The position numbers were made by a program, and so were the translations under genes. The notes under the pieces were generated by a model. That model made no database searches, had not been told where the DNA came from, and was given only the letters and a program-made list of their open reading frames with translations. Below, in pieces: positions 26,194-42,842 of a stretch of 64,000 nt of DNA. Each line of letters opens with the position of its first letter. Position 1 is the stretch's first letter. Where the stretch lies: positions 245,316 through 309,315 of the forward strand of contig JBBHKE010001595.1 in NCBI GenBank assembly GCA_037447655.1, written 5' to 3'. This stretch comes from Zygnema cylindricum (Eukaryota; Streptophyta; Zygnematophyceae; Zygnematales; Zygnemataceae).

Positions 26194-27128
26194 CTGTAAT
26201 ATTATAGGGTTTTTTTCGGCAAGGATTTTCGGCAATAAAAAAAAAAAAAAAATAACTGCGTCCAATCTTAGGAAGAGCCAATTTTGATGGTTAAAACGTT
26301 CATACTGAAATTAAGAGTTTTATGATTTTGGAGGTATCGGTTTAAACCCAACAGAGTTGATGCGGTAATCCAACCAATTGATACGAAGAGTCTTTTGCTC
26401 TAAATAAATTAGTAAAAGTCTTTAACTGCTTAACAACGACCAGAAAATCGTATCGAAGCGAGCAATCAGTATGAAACTACGGACTTTCAATGGCGATATG
26501 CTACTATCCAATCGACGTCTTAAATTGATGGAACGTTCTAATTCCTGCGCCTTGCCACGTGGTTTGATGACTCAGTGAAATTGAGACAATCTGGACCGTC
26601 TATATTACTTGACCGCGAATAATATTACACGTGAATGTCTGGCCGCTTTTCTCGTGGCCTTGTTCACATCTGCCGCGTCGGTTTTTTTTTTTAACCATCA
26701 TGGCGTCAGAGCTAATTTAATTGCCACGTGGCACACTCTGTAGAATTTAAACACATGTACATATGAAAGTTATAAACGAATACATTCAAATGTACCAGCG
26801 TCTTTGCCAGAACTGAAACTAATGTACTTATTCTAAATTAATCAAATTTGGCGCGGAAGGTTTTTCCCGCCCAAATAAACCTTCACCAATCTGAACGCTG
26901 TCGACCATAAAAACCGACAAAATTTCAAACCAATTATAAAACCTCCCCTATTCTCTATTCTTCCTGCAATGCTTTCCACCATCTCTCTCTTCCCTCACTC
27001 TCTCTCCCTCACACACACACACTCCCAATTCTCTCCCTTCCCTCTCTTCTCTCTCTTCTTCCACTAAGAAATCCCAGTCCTCTGGGACACGTGTCACCAC
27101 CAGAAAGCTCAATTTGCGAACCCGAGCC
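26194..27128 (+). promoter_or_regulatory. Catalase promoter and 5' leader
   Basis: A TATAAAA box lies at 26935-26941, followed by a CT-rich stretch (26970-27060), typical of plant 5' leaders. An ACACGTGTC box is at 27087-27095 inside the leader. Upstream there are further CACGTG words (26627-26635, 26724-26730). The transcript start is inferred to lie near 26965. Confidence 0.5.
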
Positions 27129-30580
<3,452 letters not shown>

Positions 30581-31910
30581 GAAAAGAAAGTTATTTTTCT
30601 CGAAAAAAATTCTCGAAAAAAAATGGATAACGTTTTCGATAAATTTTCGATAATTTTTAAATGTTTTCGACAAATCTTTGATAATGTTTTTTGAGAAATT
30701 TTCTCAGAATTTTTCAGGATTTTTATTGGAAATTTTTATTGATAAATTCTTGGATTAGTTTTGGGAGAAAATTTATGCAATTTTGTATCTTTTGTTGCAT
30801 AGAAAAAGGTTTTAGGTTTTTAGAAGGTGAAATTTTATTTCCTGACAGATTTTATTTCGTCAGTGTATTTTAGTGTGCAATATATATCATATATTTGTTT
30901 ATTGTAAAAAAGAAAGGATTTTCCCTTTGTACACTGTGATCATTGTTTCAAATAAAATGTTATGTCTTTCTTGTAATGAAATTTCATATGTTGAGAGAAT
31001 TTGCTTTTACAGTTTGCAAAATTATTGACAATTTGACATGCATTTTTATTTTGTCAAATTTCTTCAATGTTTAATAAATAGACTATAAGGTGACAGACTT
31101 CTTCATACATTTAAATACATAACTATCAAATAGTTGAATGTATGTTTTTAAAAAACTTCTTCATATATGCAATAGAAACGTAGGTTAGAGCCATATAACA
31201 ACTCAACTAGGATTTTCAATATGGTGTTTTTAGCAAAAAAATGATAAATGTTAGTACATGTTTATGAGGTTTAACCATAATTCTATTGCGCAAAAACGTA
31301 GCGAAACATTTCACTTGGTTACATTGTTTTACATGTGTAAGAAATAATTGTTCCTATGTTTTCTCACTTTCAAGCTATGTGTAATACTCGTTGTTTTTGG
31401 TATTTTTGATTTTGACAATAAACATGGTTTTATTTTATATATCTCGTAGCTTTCAGGGCATGTGGTTTAATGCAAGCACTTTTTGCCAACAATTTTTCTT
31501 ACCTATTTGTTTTTACCTACACGGTATTTAAATTATAAGCTGTTTAATAATTTAGTGCAGGTATTACAGAGAGATTCTCAAACCTATGAGAAGCTGCCTA
31601 TTTGTCTAATTTATGTCTTTTTTCTCAACTCATTTAGGTTGTTCATCGATCATGCTTAAAAAAATATAAAAAAAATAAAAATTGTCATTTCGGGTATCCA
31701 CTACTCACATATCTTCATCGAGATTAACGTTTTACGAGACATTTTGTTTTATAATCCGCTTTGCAGGTGACGGCCCGTATTCAAATCTCAAATTTAGTAT
31801 TGTCAATTTAGTAATTTATTTAGATTTATCTCAATATATCATTAAATTATTAAACGGCTCTAAATCTTTTCCTCTTTGGAGAGACATATGGCGGTAATCG
31901 TCTCAGAATT
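30581..31910 (+). other. Catalase 3' untranslated region and intergenic AT-rich DNA
   Basis: An AATAAAATG polyadenylation-like signal is at about 30952-30960 and another AATAAA at 31072. Beyond that I see only AT-rich DNA without supported genes. Confidence 0.5.
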
Positions 31911-32165
31911 GAAAACCCTAAAAAACCTTCAAAACCCTAAAAATCCTAAAACCCCTAAAATACCCTAACATCCTTAACAAACTCTAAAAACCCTAATAAA
32001 CCTAAAAACCCTAATAAACCTAAAAACCCTAATAAACCTAAAAACCCTAATAAACCTAAAAACCCTAAAAAATCCTAGCATCCCTAGCAATCTCTAAACA
32101 CCCTAAAACCCCTAAAAGACCCTAACATCCCTAACAAACTCTAAAAACACTAAAAAACCCTAAAA
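31911..32165. repeat. Degenerate telomere-like CCCTAAA tract
   Basis: Repeated AACCCTAA/CCCTAAAA words occur, with an 18-bp sub-repeat AAAAACCCTAATAAACCT present four times. It resembles an interstitial copy of the plant telomere repeat (CCCTAAA) but is far from perfect. Similar GGGTTTT-rich stretches are at 35696-35745 and 59220-59640. Confidence 0.7.
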
Positions 32166-32178
32166 ATATGTTTGACAC

Positions 32179-32666
32179 TACACCGCGAATCGTAATTAGA
32201 GTAAATTACTCTAATTCGGTCGCTCGAAATTTCCACTCTATCACATGAAATAGAGTGAACGACTCTAATTTTTTCATTATTCTATTTAAGGTAAAGTTTA
32301 ATTAGCGTTTTTAATTCTAATATATGTTCTTTTTAAATTGTGTGGAGTACGGATGGCCTACGACCGTGCAAAATTGTACTTTATTAAGTAAAAAAGTACA
32401 AATAATGATTTGTTACAAGCCGTTATCATGTAACTGCGTTTTAACAAACAGCGTAGTGCAAACGTCATAGTGACGATAAACTGTACGTTTTGCCAAATTC
32501 TGGACGAATACCTTATTTACAGTAGAGTACATTAGCGTGCCAAATTAGAGTAAACTTCATAGTTGAAAAAGCTCTATCACATAAATTAGCGTTCATTTAC
32601 TCTAGTTTTTTTTTTTAGTTTTTGTACTCTAATTTTTTCATTACTCTAATTACGATTCGCAGTGTA
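32179..32666. mobile_element. TIR element, family C, full length (488 bp)
   Basis: The left TIR TACACCGCGAATCGTAATTAG is matched by CTAATTACGATTCGCAGTGTA at the right. Second-order repeats of AGAGTAAATTACTCT lie next to the ends. The same family is at 25854-26193 (truncated) and 52250-52921. No coding frame. Confidence 0.88.
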
Positions 32667-32704
32667 CAGTAAAGAACGGTAATGTAAGGTACGGTACGGT
32701 ATGC

Positions 32705-33055
32705 CGTGTATCGCTATAAGTGCTAATGTTTTTTTTTGCCACTTAAAGCATCTTTTCTCCATACAAGCTTGTCGGATTATGGATCTGACGGTTGAGATTG
32801 AAAGTCAAGATTCTCACCTTCCAATTGACTGTCAGAACACCGTGTATCGCTATTAGTGTTTATATTCTTTTTGCCACTTAAAATACCTTTTTCAGTTTTT
32901 CCCGTATACACTTGTTCGATTTTTACATGGAGACCGTCAATTGGAAGCTGAGAATCTTACATTTCAATCGCAACCGTCAGATCTATAATCCGACAAGTGT
33001 ATACGATGTTTTAAGCGGCAAAAAACCATTAACACTAATAGCGATACACGGTGTA
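32705..33055. mobile_element. Two family A TIR elements, one truncated and one complete, in tandem
   Basis: A left half (CCGTGTATCGCTATAAG, then CTTTTCTCC and AGATCTGACGG-like words) runs to about 32834 and stops. A complete 220-bp element then occupies 32836-33055, ending CGATACACGGTGTA. Either the second landed inside the first and the remainder was lost, or they are adjacent remnants. Confidence 0.8.
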
Positions 33056-33068
33056 CTGTACCGTACAT

Positions 33069-33380
33069 TACACCATCGCTATTAGTAGTGTTTGGTATCG
33101 ATACCCAACTCTAGCTATTACTTGTCAATGGTTCTTTTCTAACTTGAAACATTTTCAAAACACACACACACATTTTTAACATTTTTTCAAACATTTTTCT
33201 CCGTATACACTTGTCCGATTTTCGGTGGGAGAACACCAATAGGAAGGTGAAGATCTTGCCTTTCAATCGCAACCGTCGCATCGAAAATCTAAAGACTGTG
33301 TACGGAGAAAATAATGTTTTAAGTGTTTGAAGTGTTTATGTTTGAAAAAAAACATCAACACTAATATCGATACATGGTGT
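33069..33380. mobile_element. TIR element, family A (about 312 bp, diverged)
   Basis: It begins TACACCATCGCTATTAG and ends CTAATATCGATACATGGTG. The middle has the family words TTCTCCGTATACACTTGTCCG and GTGTACGGAGAAA. It is longer than the 220-bp relatives because of an extra left segment. Confidence 0.75.
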
Positions 33381-33463
33381 CGATGCCGTTACGTGACACT
33401 CTTTCTTTACGCCTGTACGAAATAGTGAGCAGTGTAAGTACGGAGTGACACATTTTGTACGCT

Positions 33464-33665
33464 ACACCGTGAATCGATATTAGCCTTATGTATTCTATAT
33501 CGGCACCCCAAAATTTTGACATTGATACCTTAAATAGAATAAATTACACTATTTAAGGACGTAGACCATAATCTGCCACGTCTCCTGGCACTATATTAGA
33601 ATGAATGACGCTAATTTTTTCTTTACTCCAATAATTTCTATAGTCTAATAACGATTCAAGGTGTA
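33464..33665. mobile_element. TIR element, family B (202 bp)
   Basis: TACACCGTGAATCGATATTAG at the left pairs with CTAATAACGATTCAAGGTGTA at the right. It is the reverse orientation of the 202-bp element at 57249-57450, sharing GGACGTAGACCATAATCTGC-like words. Confidence 0.85.
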
Positions 33666-33789
33666 CTATACACTAGACTTATTACGTTATTGTGGAACGT
33701 ATCAAAATTTTATCGTATTTTTCCCTTAGAATTAGATTTAGCAATTCAATATTTTTAAGAATTGAACTGCGATCTCTCAGAACAACTTA

Positions 33790-33924
33790 TGACAAAAAAA
33801 TGATGCCTTAAGTGGGGAAAAAATGTACTTATCTGAGGCGTGAAAATACGTGATTTAATGATGTTGTAAAACGTTTTTATAAGTGGCGAAAAAAACATCA
33901 ACACTAATAGCGATACACGGTGTA
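33790..33924. mobile_element. TIR element fragment, family A right half
   Basis: Only the right TIR (CTAATAGCGATACACGGTGTA) and a little interior are visible. The left end is not found. Confidence 0.6.
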
Positions 33925-36028
33925 CTGCACTGTAGCGGTTCCTTTTGAAACATAAGGTGGGGTACTCCCTCCCTCCCTCCCTCCCCGCCGAACTGCTAAG
34001 TGACACGTGAGTGCTAGGTGGTCCACAAAGACACTACCCTTTCCCTCTCTCTTTCTCTCTTGCCCTCCCTCGCCAGCGAGCTATGGCGTCGCTCAAAAAT
34101 TTACCTGGCAGCCTCCTACATCACTTATTACTTGTGACCTGAATTCTGCTTCTCTAGTTTCTTAACAATGGTGCTCTGCTTCAAGCTCGTGTGTACTTGA
34201 CATCTCATTGGATCCTTTCCACAGAGGATACGATTGTTTTCGCACATTTTAGTCAAGGGATAGGCAAAGATGTAAAACATTTGATAACGAAAACATTGCA
34301 CTGGAAAATGCACATGTTTTTGAGAAAAATAGTCAGGTATTAAATCCTCAAGTTTCTTTACTTTTCCATTCTTTTGTACTTTTGTGTTGAATACTTGAAG
34401 AGAGGATTATGACAAAATGACGTCATCATTTCTAACACAACCTTCCATGTCATATGCATAAGAAAATATAAAAGTTGAAAATTATAAAAACTTACAAGTT
34501 GATGAGATAATTGAAGACCACTTTGTTTTAAACAAAATTCCTCTTTTCAAACTGTTAAATGTTTAAATTGCTGACAAAAAGTCGGGTATTTTGGTATGTT
34601 ATTTCTTTCTAAGGTCCTTAGCTTCACTAGCTTTTGTTGATTAGGTTTTTGTTCATTACCACATTTCTGATTGTTTTTTTTTTTTTGTATATCCATATGA
34701 CCCATTTTTCCTCCACTGTGTTCTCATGGTTTCATATTATCAGATCGAACTTGTATATCACTATCACCTTCATTTTACTTTTATTCGACTTCTTAAACAA
34801 TAGTATCATTTTTCTAAACATTACCAAGTATTAAATGTTAAAGAAAGATCTTAAAACCTGAAAAGCTTATACCAGTGACCACATGCCATTTAATGTAATT
34901 TACCAAACTATTTATTGAAATTTACCAAACAATTTGGGTAAATATGGGTCCCATCGTGTGAGCTTTTATGGGAGCTTTTGCAGGAATCTCAGTTGCAGAA
35001 AAGACAAAAACCGGAGGCTTCGGTAAAACAGCACGATTGTAGAACTTTTACATACATGGAAAAAAGAAAAGAAAAGAAAGAGGGACATGTAGACACGGCG
35101 AAAATATTATTGTAAATCGCTCTAATCATTAACAAACACTAATTTCTACCCAGTTTTTTCTGCCCCTCAAATATATAAGTGTTATTAAGCATAACAGTGT
35201 TGTTTGAGACAAAAATCAAAACCTCTACCCTCTACAATGACCCAAAAAACAAAAAAAATAAAGATACTTTTTAAAAATAATTTCCCACATCAAAAAGACT
35301 TAATAAAAAAAATAAAAATAAATAAAGAACATCAATTACAACCTCCCTCGAGTATTTAAATACCGATCACACATAGACAAACAAAACCAAAACAAAAGAC
35401 TAGAGCTCAACAAAATCGAAAAAGTGCAAAATAAAAAAGTTGAAAAATGCGCAAAAGTGAAACCTCCATAACAACGAATCCTCAAGTCAACACTAATAAT
35501 GGTAAGTATAATTTGTAACCATAGTCCTGAAAACATTTCTCGTGCTATAAGAGAAAGGACTCTCGCCCTTTGGCTTAAACCCTTGTAATCAAATAGAACC
35601 TCGACTAAAAAAAAAAGTACAAACTTTGCAAATATACAGCAAATCATAAAGCAAGCACAGGATCCATACTACCTGGCTCGCTATTAAACACGGGGTATTT
35701 AGGGGTTTTTTGGGTTTTTTAGGGTTTTTGAGGGTTTTCCAGAGGTTTACAAACTCAGACCAGTGAGATTTAGACTGGATTTGAGTGTATCATACACAAT
35801 CCACTATACTATTCTCACTAACGAATATCTACTATACGTACACATACGAAAAGTTATTATCCGTACACATGTGGAAAGTCGCTATTCTTGTGCAGAAAGT
35901 CGTTATCCTTACAGACTTCAATAAGCCATATTAGTTTAACTACTGTACAAAAAAAAGGAGAAATCGAGATGGATATCCGTTATAAAAACAAAGAAACAGG
36001 ATATCTGTATTAAACAGAACAACGCCCT
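33925..36028. other. Intergenic AT-rich DNA between catalase cluster and MAF1
   Basis: Short frames only; none shows a domain. A CCCTCC run is at 33968-33984 and a telomere-like GGGTTTT run at 35696-35745. The part just below 36029 is the MAF1 3' untranslated region in minus orientation. Confidence 0.5.
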
Positions 36029-39000
36029 TCAGGATTCGTCCATATCCATGTCATTTGAGAAGTAGAGGTCATCCTCACTAAAAACGTCATCCGAGGACTC
36101 GTCGAGAGAAAGTTTACTGCAAAAAGAATAGGAGAGAGTCAGACAAGTAGTTTTTTGTTTTAAGGACGAGGAAAAGCAAAAAATCCTGAAAGAAAAAGAG
36201 AAATCCTAAAAAAAGAGGAAAACTCTCAAAAGAGAAACTAGTTTTAACACGAGAAAAAAAATATCCTCTTGAATTCCCCAAAACACACGTACATACATAA
36301 ATACAGCCATAGCTCACTAAACTTCAAAAAACTTCTATGAAGGATTAATTTTCTCCAAAAACTATCGTGGAAAGACAATCACAATACCTAAACTCATACA
36401 TATATACGCTACTACTGCCTCTCACAAATAATTCATATTTGTTAAAAGATTCCTTTAGCTCTTTCTCAGTATTAGAAAAATAAAAAAAGAACTCCGATTA
36501 ATAGCGTGGAAAGAAAATCAGCATATCTAAATTCATACACAGACACATACATATATAATGTCTTTTAGACCCTACTACTGCCTCTCACAAATATGGTGAT
36601 AACCATATAAATATTCTCATTTGTTACAAGATTCCTTCGGCTTTTCTCAGTAAAAGAAAACGAAAAAAAGAAAGAAAATAAAAATAAAAAGTCAGTACAT
36701 ACCTTAAGCACCGACAACTGAAAAAAAGAATTCGTTTCAGTTTTTTGTTGTAGAAAAAGTAGTTAAAAGACCAACTGAAAAGTTTCACACCCAGAGTTAA
36801 TCATTAAAGTGAAACGGCGATTAACTGGTAGGCACAGAAAACATCCTGAAACACACGAGTTAAACTAACTACAAAAAAAAAGATGATATAAAAAGAGAAA
36901 TGATTTTAATAACAACCTACAATCACCAAAAAAAACTGTTATATGCAGGAAAAAAAATAAAAAAAATCGTAGAATCTATCAAATAAAAAATCGCATAAAT
37001 GGATGTCGAATTAAATATGAACTAAAAATCATTCACATACTTCAAACTTTGGCAATTATTATGTTTGCAAAAACTATGTAAGCTTATGGATCAAAAAACT
37101 TACACACTCCCATTTTCTGTAAATGGACCTCCGTCAACATCTGGTTTGTAGCTATACACTTCACACTCCACTAGATCCATCACCTATGAAAATATATCAA
37201 ATATCAACACTATTTACGGATAAGTTTTTTGAGATATCATCGCTTATTGACAAAAAAGTTTTTTGAGGATCATCACTATTTACAAAGAAGTTTTTTCGTT
37301 ACACGATTATTATCAAATAAGGAAACAGAAAGTGTCTCTACAGGCACTCAAAAAACCAGAACTTTTTACTTTTTGTGCATAAAAAGCAATTGCTAAAGAT
37401 GATTCCAGAAATCATTTGTAAACAAAAATTGTTACTCCTAAAACAACCTGTCCAGAAATAAGCATTACCTGAAAAGCAAAAAACTTATACAGTTTGTCTA
37501 GTTGTAAGATAAAATAACCTCAGAAAGGAGTTCTATCCACTTAAACCTTTGCAAGTACGATGTCTTATTCGATTTAGAATGCAGTTTTTGACAAAAAAGA
37601 AAGGCAAAAGAACTTAATGACAGATTGAAATAATGAAACAAAACAAAACCTCCGAGACAATTTTGCAAAAAAAAAGTAAATCGAGAGGTATACCTCATCA
37701 ATTGCTGCCCATAAGACTTCGAACAAAGGAGAATCCTCTCCCCAGGCCTGTTTTCCTCCCATTTCAAAAACATTCGATCAGATAACTTTAACAGAAAAAC
37801 AAATTAAAGAAAACACACGGATAGACCTCGAGCTGTAGTCATTACAGAAAAAATATGAGATTGAAAACAAGTTTGAAAATAAGATTAAATGAAATGAATA
37901 AGATTGAAAAGTGAAAAATAAGATCCAAAATAAGATCGAAAAAAAATATTGAAAATAAGACTCTAAATAAGACAGTAAATATCTCACCTTTGCAACTTCC
38001 ACCAAAGCGTAGTCAATCTTCTGTTTGACTGCACTAAGTCGTCCTTCCTTTGTAAAATGATGAGCTCTTAAAGTACTGCCACCCACATTCCCCTTCTGAC
38101 TATCCAGAGTCTTGCAAATTTTTGACAAAACCTAAATACAATTCTTAGGGACTCCAGCCTATTGGCGATACAGTATGTTGACCAAGATTTGTACCTTTTC
38201 GGTCCTAAATCTGTACCTTTCCGGTCCTAAATTTTTACCTTTTGGTCCTACATTTGTACCTTTTTGGGCCTACATTTGTACTCTTTTGGTCCTACATTTG
38301 TACCCTTTTGGTCCTACATTTGTACCTTTGTGGCACTTTTCTGCAGGAGTTTTTATCAAAAAGGTAAAAACTTGGTAACAAAAAGATACAAACATAGGTC
38401 AACATCCTGCGATTCCACCTAGTCCAGATAGGCTTATAATCATACAACCATGGAAATAATAATAAAAAAAAACACGTTCGAAACTTGCCGTTTCAAAGAA
38501 AAGTATACCAAAGTGGATGCAATAACCCAAACAATAACTAAGATAAAAAGAAAAGAAGTAACAAAGACAATTATCCCCACTGCAGAAAGATAACAATACT
38601 GTGTTAACAAACACACAACTATCTCGCAAAATTTCAGCTACAAACATAAAAATTTACCACTTCGAAACAACAAGCATAAATCTACACCATCAATTAAAAC
38701 TGTGGCCTTCAATAAAGACCATCCTTCAGAAAAATTTGAAAAATTTGTGTCTTAGTTCTAAAACCTGGACCACCTTAAATCAATTAGTTCTCTTCTCTTC
38801 GGAGAGAAAAACCTCAAAAGCTTTCCCTATTCTATAACGCCCCTTAAAGCCCATTCTTAGAATATCCTCTGCAGTAAACAGTTGATCAACTGCTTAAAAT
38901 GACAAACCCTAAGACAGTTTTAAGCTACCATTTATAATGACATTTCTTAAATGAGAAACTCCAAAGACATTTTTAAATTACCAATCATATGACATTTCTT

Positions 39001-42000
39001 CGTTTCTTCGCATATAATATTATATAAAACGATGGATAATAAAGACGTACAAAATCTTAAGTCCGGAGTCCAATGTCCAGAGTCTTAAGCCTATAAGACT
39101 TAACTTCAAAACTGCAGTTCCTGACATGAGAATTCATTTTGTAGGAAATGGAGAGATTTGAACTCTCAGCTCCGTTGGGAGCAACGGTTATATGCACCGC
39201 TTGTCAGCCTTCGACACCAATTCCCACAAGTATGACTAAAGGATGGGATTCAGTGGGATGCAGGGAGCCAAAAAATTGGTATTCCACTGCACTACCCTCC
39301 ACCCCAGACTAGCCATGACCTGACCGCCTCTCTCTTTTCCCCTCCCCCCTCTCTCCCTCCCCCACTCTCGCTTCCCCCCTCCAGCTCCCCCGCTTCCTCG
39401 ATCTCCCCCTCTGCGCCCCCTCTCTCTCTCCCTCCTCTCTCCCTCTTCCTCTCCCTTTGTCTCACTCTCCCCCTCCCTCTCCCCCTATCTCTCCCCGTCT
39501 CCCCCTCTCACTCCCCCACACCCTTACTAATAGATTGCCTGTGAAGATATTAGGTTGCTTTCTCTGACGAAGGTCCGAGTAATGGTCTTAAAAGCACAAC
39601 TATTCCTGGCCCATTTACTATGGTTAACTGCACTATTTCACTATATTACTATTTCCATACTACTTCCCTATTTACTATTTCCCTAGACCTAATATCCTCC
39701 AACTTCCCTTACAATAAGACTTACTTTCACAAACTCGCTGAAAAAAATGAGTTTTTCCTCCTAATAAGCTTCAAATGTTTTTCACCTCCCACCTTCATTA
39801 GAGGTAATAACCCTAATTGGGTCGAGTCATAAAATTTCATCGACCCGAAATCATAAGAGGGTGTTAAAAACACTATTTAACGAAATGGCTCGTATTGGAC
39901 AATGTAACAAACTAACATTTACTGTTTTCAATACTAATACAGCTTTTAATACTAATAAGTGTAAATCTAGTAATAAGTTAAGAAGTCTAATAGCAATGTA
40001 AAGTGTAGTTACACTGCCCATCGCTATTAGTGTCAAAGAATTTCCGGGCAATAAAAATACTACCATTTCTCACTAAATAATTGCCCAATTTTAATAGTGA
40101 CATGAGAATAGAACGACAAGACCGTTACATCTCGATTGCTTCCGTAAAATAAAAGAATCAAAATGTTGAAAATAAGTTAAAGACGTTTGAGTGCCCGAAA
40201 AATGTCTAACACCAATTATAGTGCTGAGCAGTAACAATAGCAATTGTAATTGTAATTGTAATAATAATTATAGATTCAAACCACAATTTAAAAAGACGTA
40301 CCTAAAGTCATAATCAGGGTACATGTGATTCAAGGTTAAAATCAAGTTGATTAATGTCCTTCGACTGCAAACGAGACAAAAAAATTACATTCCCTTGTAA
40401 GTATCACGGCCTTTAGTAAAATATCATACACAAACTTCTGAAAAAAAAAAGACTGAGCTTACTTTTGCAGGAAAAAAGCCTCAATTGTACGAAAACAAGC
40501 AGAGTGGGACTAAATGACAAAAATAATTGTAAAATATGTAAAGAGTATATAACAACCGAAAAAAGAAAAAGAAAAGGAAGAAGCTAACGCTAAAAGCAAA
40601 ACACAAAAACAAAGCGAAAAAAAGTATAAAGCTAAGACTGACCTGCGACCGAAACTCCATTCCACCATTCCAACAGGCAATCACTAAAACGTTTTAAGCA
40701 GTTTTAATATTTTTAAGCAGTTTTAATATCTTCAAACAGCTTTAAACAGACATATTAACCTCTGATAATGTAAAGTTATGAACTGTTGGAAAAAAATATA
40801 TCAGGATGAGAACTTCCCAACCTTGAAGATTTATTTTAACGGTTTAAATGAATAAACCTAATATTCTCTGAGAATACTAAGGTACCAAGTCTGTTTAAAA
40901 GCATATATTGCGCTGAAATATTCCCAACCTTCAAGATTAACTTTAAACTGTTTTAATAAACAACCCTTACAATCTTGGAAAATACTAAATCATAAAGACT
41001 TAAAAAACATATAATGAGCTGAAAAGTTCCCAACCTTGATTTTTTTTTTAACAGTTTGAATAAACAAACCTAACAATCTCTGAAAATACTAAGTTATAAA
41101 GACTGTTTGACAACATATAATACGAAGAAAAGTTCCCAACCTTGAAGATTACTATTAAACAGTTATAAATAGACAAACCTAATTATCTATGAAAATACCA
41201 AGTTAATTTTAAACAGTTTTAAATAAGCAACCCTGAAAATCTTTGAAAATGCTAAGTCATAAAGACTTCAAAAACATATAATGGGCTGAAAAGTTCCCAG
41301 CCTTGAATTTTTTAACAGTTTAAATAAACAAACCTAATAATCTCTGAAAACACTAAGTTATAAAGATTGTTTAAAGAAATATGATGGGAAAAAAGTTCCC
41401 AACCTTGAAGAATTGGAGAGGGGTCCAACAGGAGAGGTGGCCAAATCCTGAGGTGACATTGCTAAGGAATCTACCACCTGGTCAAAAACATATCCACTTT
41501 ATTTGAGAATAAAAGTACAAATACGAACTGTCGAAAAAAACTACACAAAAAATAAGAAAGAGAAACAAAAATAAAGGTGACTTAGAAATCTACTGCCTGT
41601 ATTCAGAAAGTATGAGGTTAGTTTGAGAATCGAAGCACGTAACTATATAAAATTACCGTAAAAACTGGAGAAAGTTTAAAGAAAAGACACAAGAAAAACA
41701 GGTGAGTACGGAATCTATGACCTGTTTTATAACGTATCAAGTTTGTTTAATAATTGCAGTACATAACTAGCAAAATTGCGGCAAAAAAAACTTAAAAAAA
41801 ATGATAAAAATAGAAACAAAAGTAAAAATGGTTCAACTTGACATTGTTGAGGATTCTACCACCTAATCTTATATATAAATAATATATATATATATATATA
41901 TACATATTATTATATATATGTAATGTATATATAGGATATGTATATATATATATATGTATATATATATATAATATATTATGATTGTATATTATATGTATAT

Positions 42001-42090
42001 ATAATATATACATATATATATATACATAATACATTATAATTGTATATTATATGCATATATATATTATATAATATATAATAATATATAATA

Positions 42091-42160
<70 letters not shown>

Positions 42161-42807
42161 GCAAGCAAAATATATATATTACGCTTTGAAAGAAACAGGG
42201 CGTAAACATACAAAAGTACTGGCAAAAACTAAAATAAATTAAGAAACCAACAGACAAAACATTGAAGTGACTTCATTTGACGTCCAAAAAAAGTGGCAAA
42301 GCTTAAAAAAAAGTTCAAACGACATGGTAATATAATGCAAAAAGATGGCATATCTTAAAGGAAAAGTACAATAACAAGATAAAACCGTCAGATAAAATAA
42401 TAAAGTTCAAAATAAGGTAAAATAATGTACCTCTTGCTCCAAACTGCGGGACAGTTTTTTGTCAACACCAGCCAGTTTGCCTGCAGTATCCAAAAGGGAC
42501 AGCTCAAGTCATAAAAACTACCCCTCTTCCTCTCTCTCTCTCTCTCCCTCGCTCTCTCTCTCTCAACTGAAGCTGACAACAATTTCAGAGAAAAGCTGAA
42601 GAAAAAAACCAGCAATTAAAACTAATTACAATGGCACAAAATAAACCGATGACAACTTCAGAAAATACTTCAGACATTCGAAGAAAATGAAAGTACACAT
42701 CCTTGACTGAGCAACAAATTTTCTTTGCAAATCACAACCAAATGTGTATACACCAGAACAGCTAAAATAACAACAATATGTAAAAACCAACCAATCTAAA
42801 ATAAGAA

Positions 42808-42842
<35 letters not shown>

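Noticed and set aside
39144-39224. Functional tRNA gene on the minus strand
   Set aside because: The anticodon loop lacks T33 and the acceptor stem has a mismatch, so it is kept only as a low-confidence tRNA-like feature.
40797-41403. CRISPR-like regularly spaced repeats
   Set aside because: The units are diverged, intronic and contiguous without unique spacers, and the genome is eukaryotic.
42626-42760. Candidate MAF1 exon with wording [12 protein letters not shown]
   Set aside because: Its phase does not fit exon 2, while 42431-42480 gives the expected [10 protein letters not shown] with correct GT-AG and phase.
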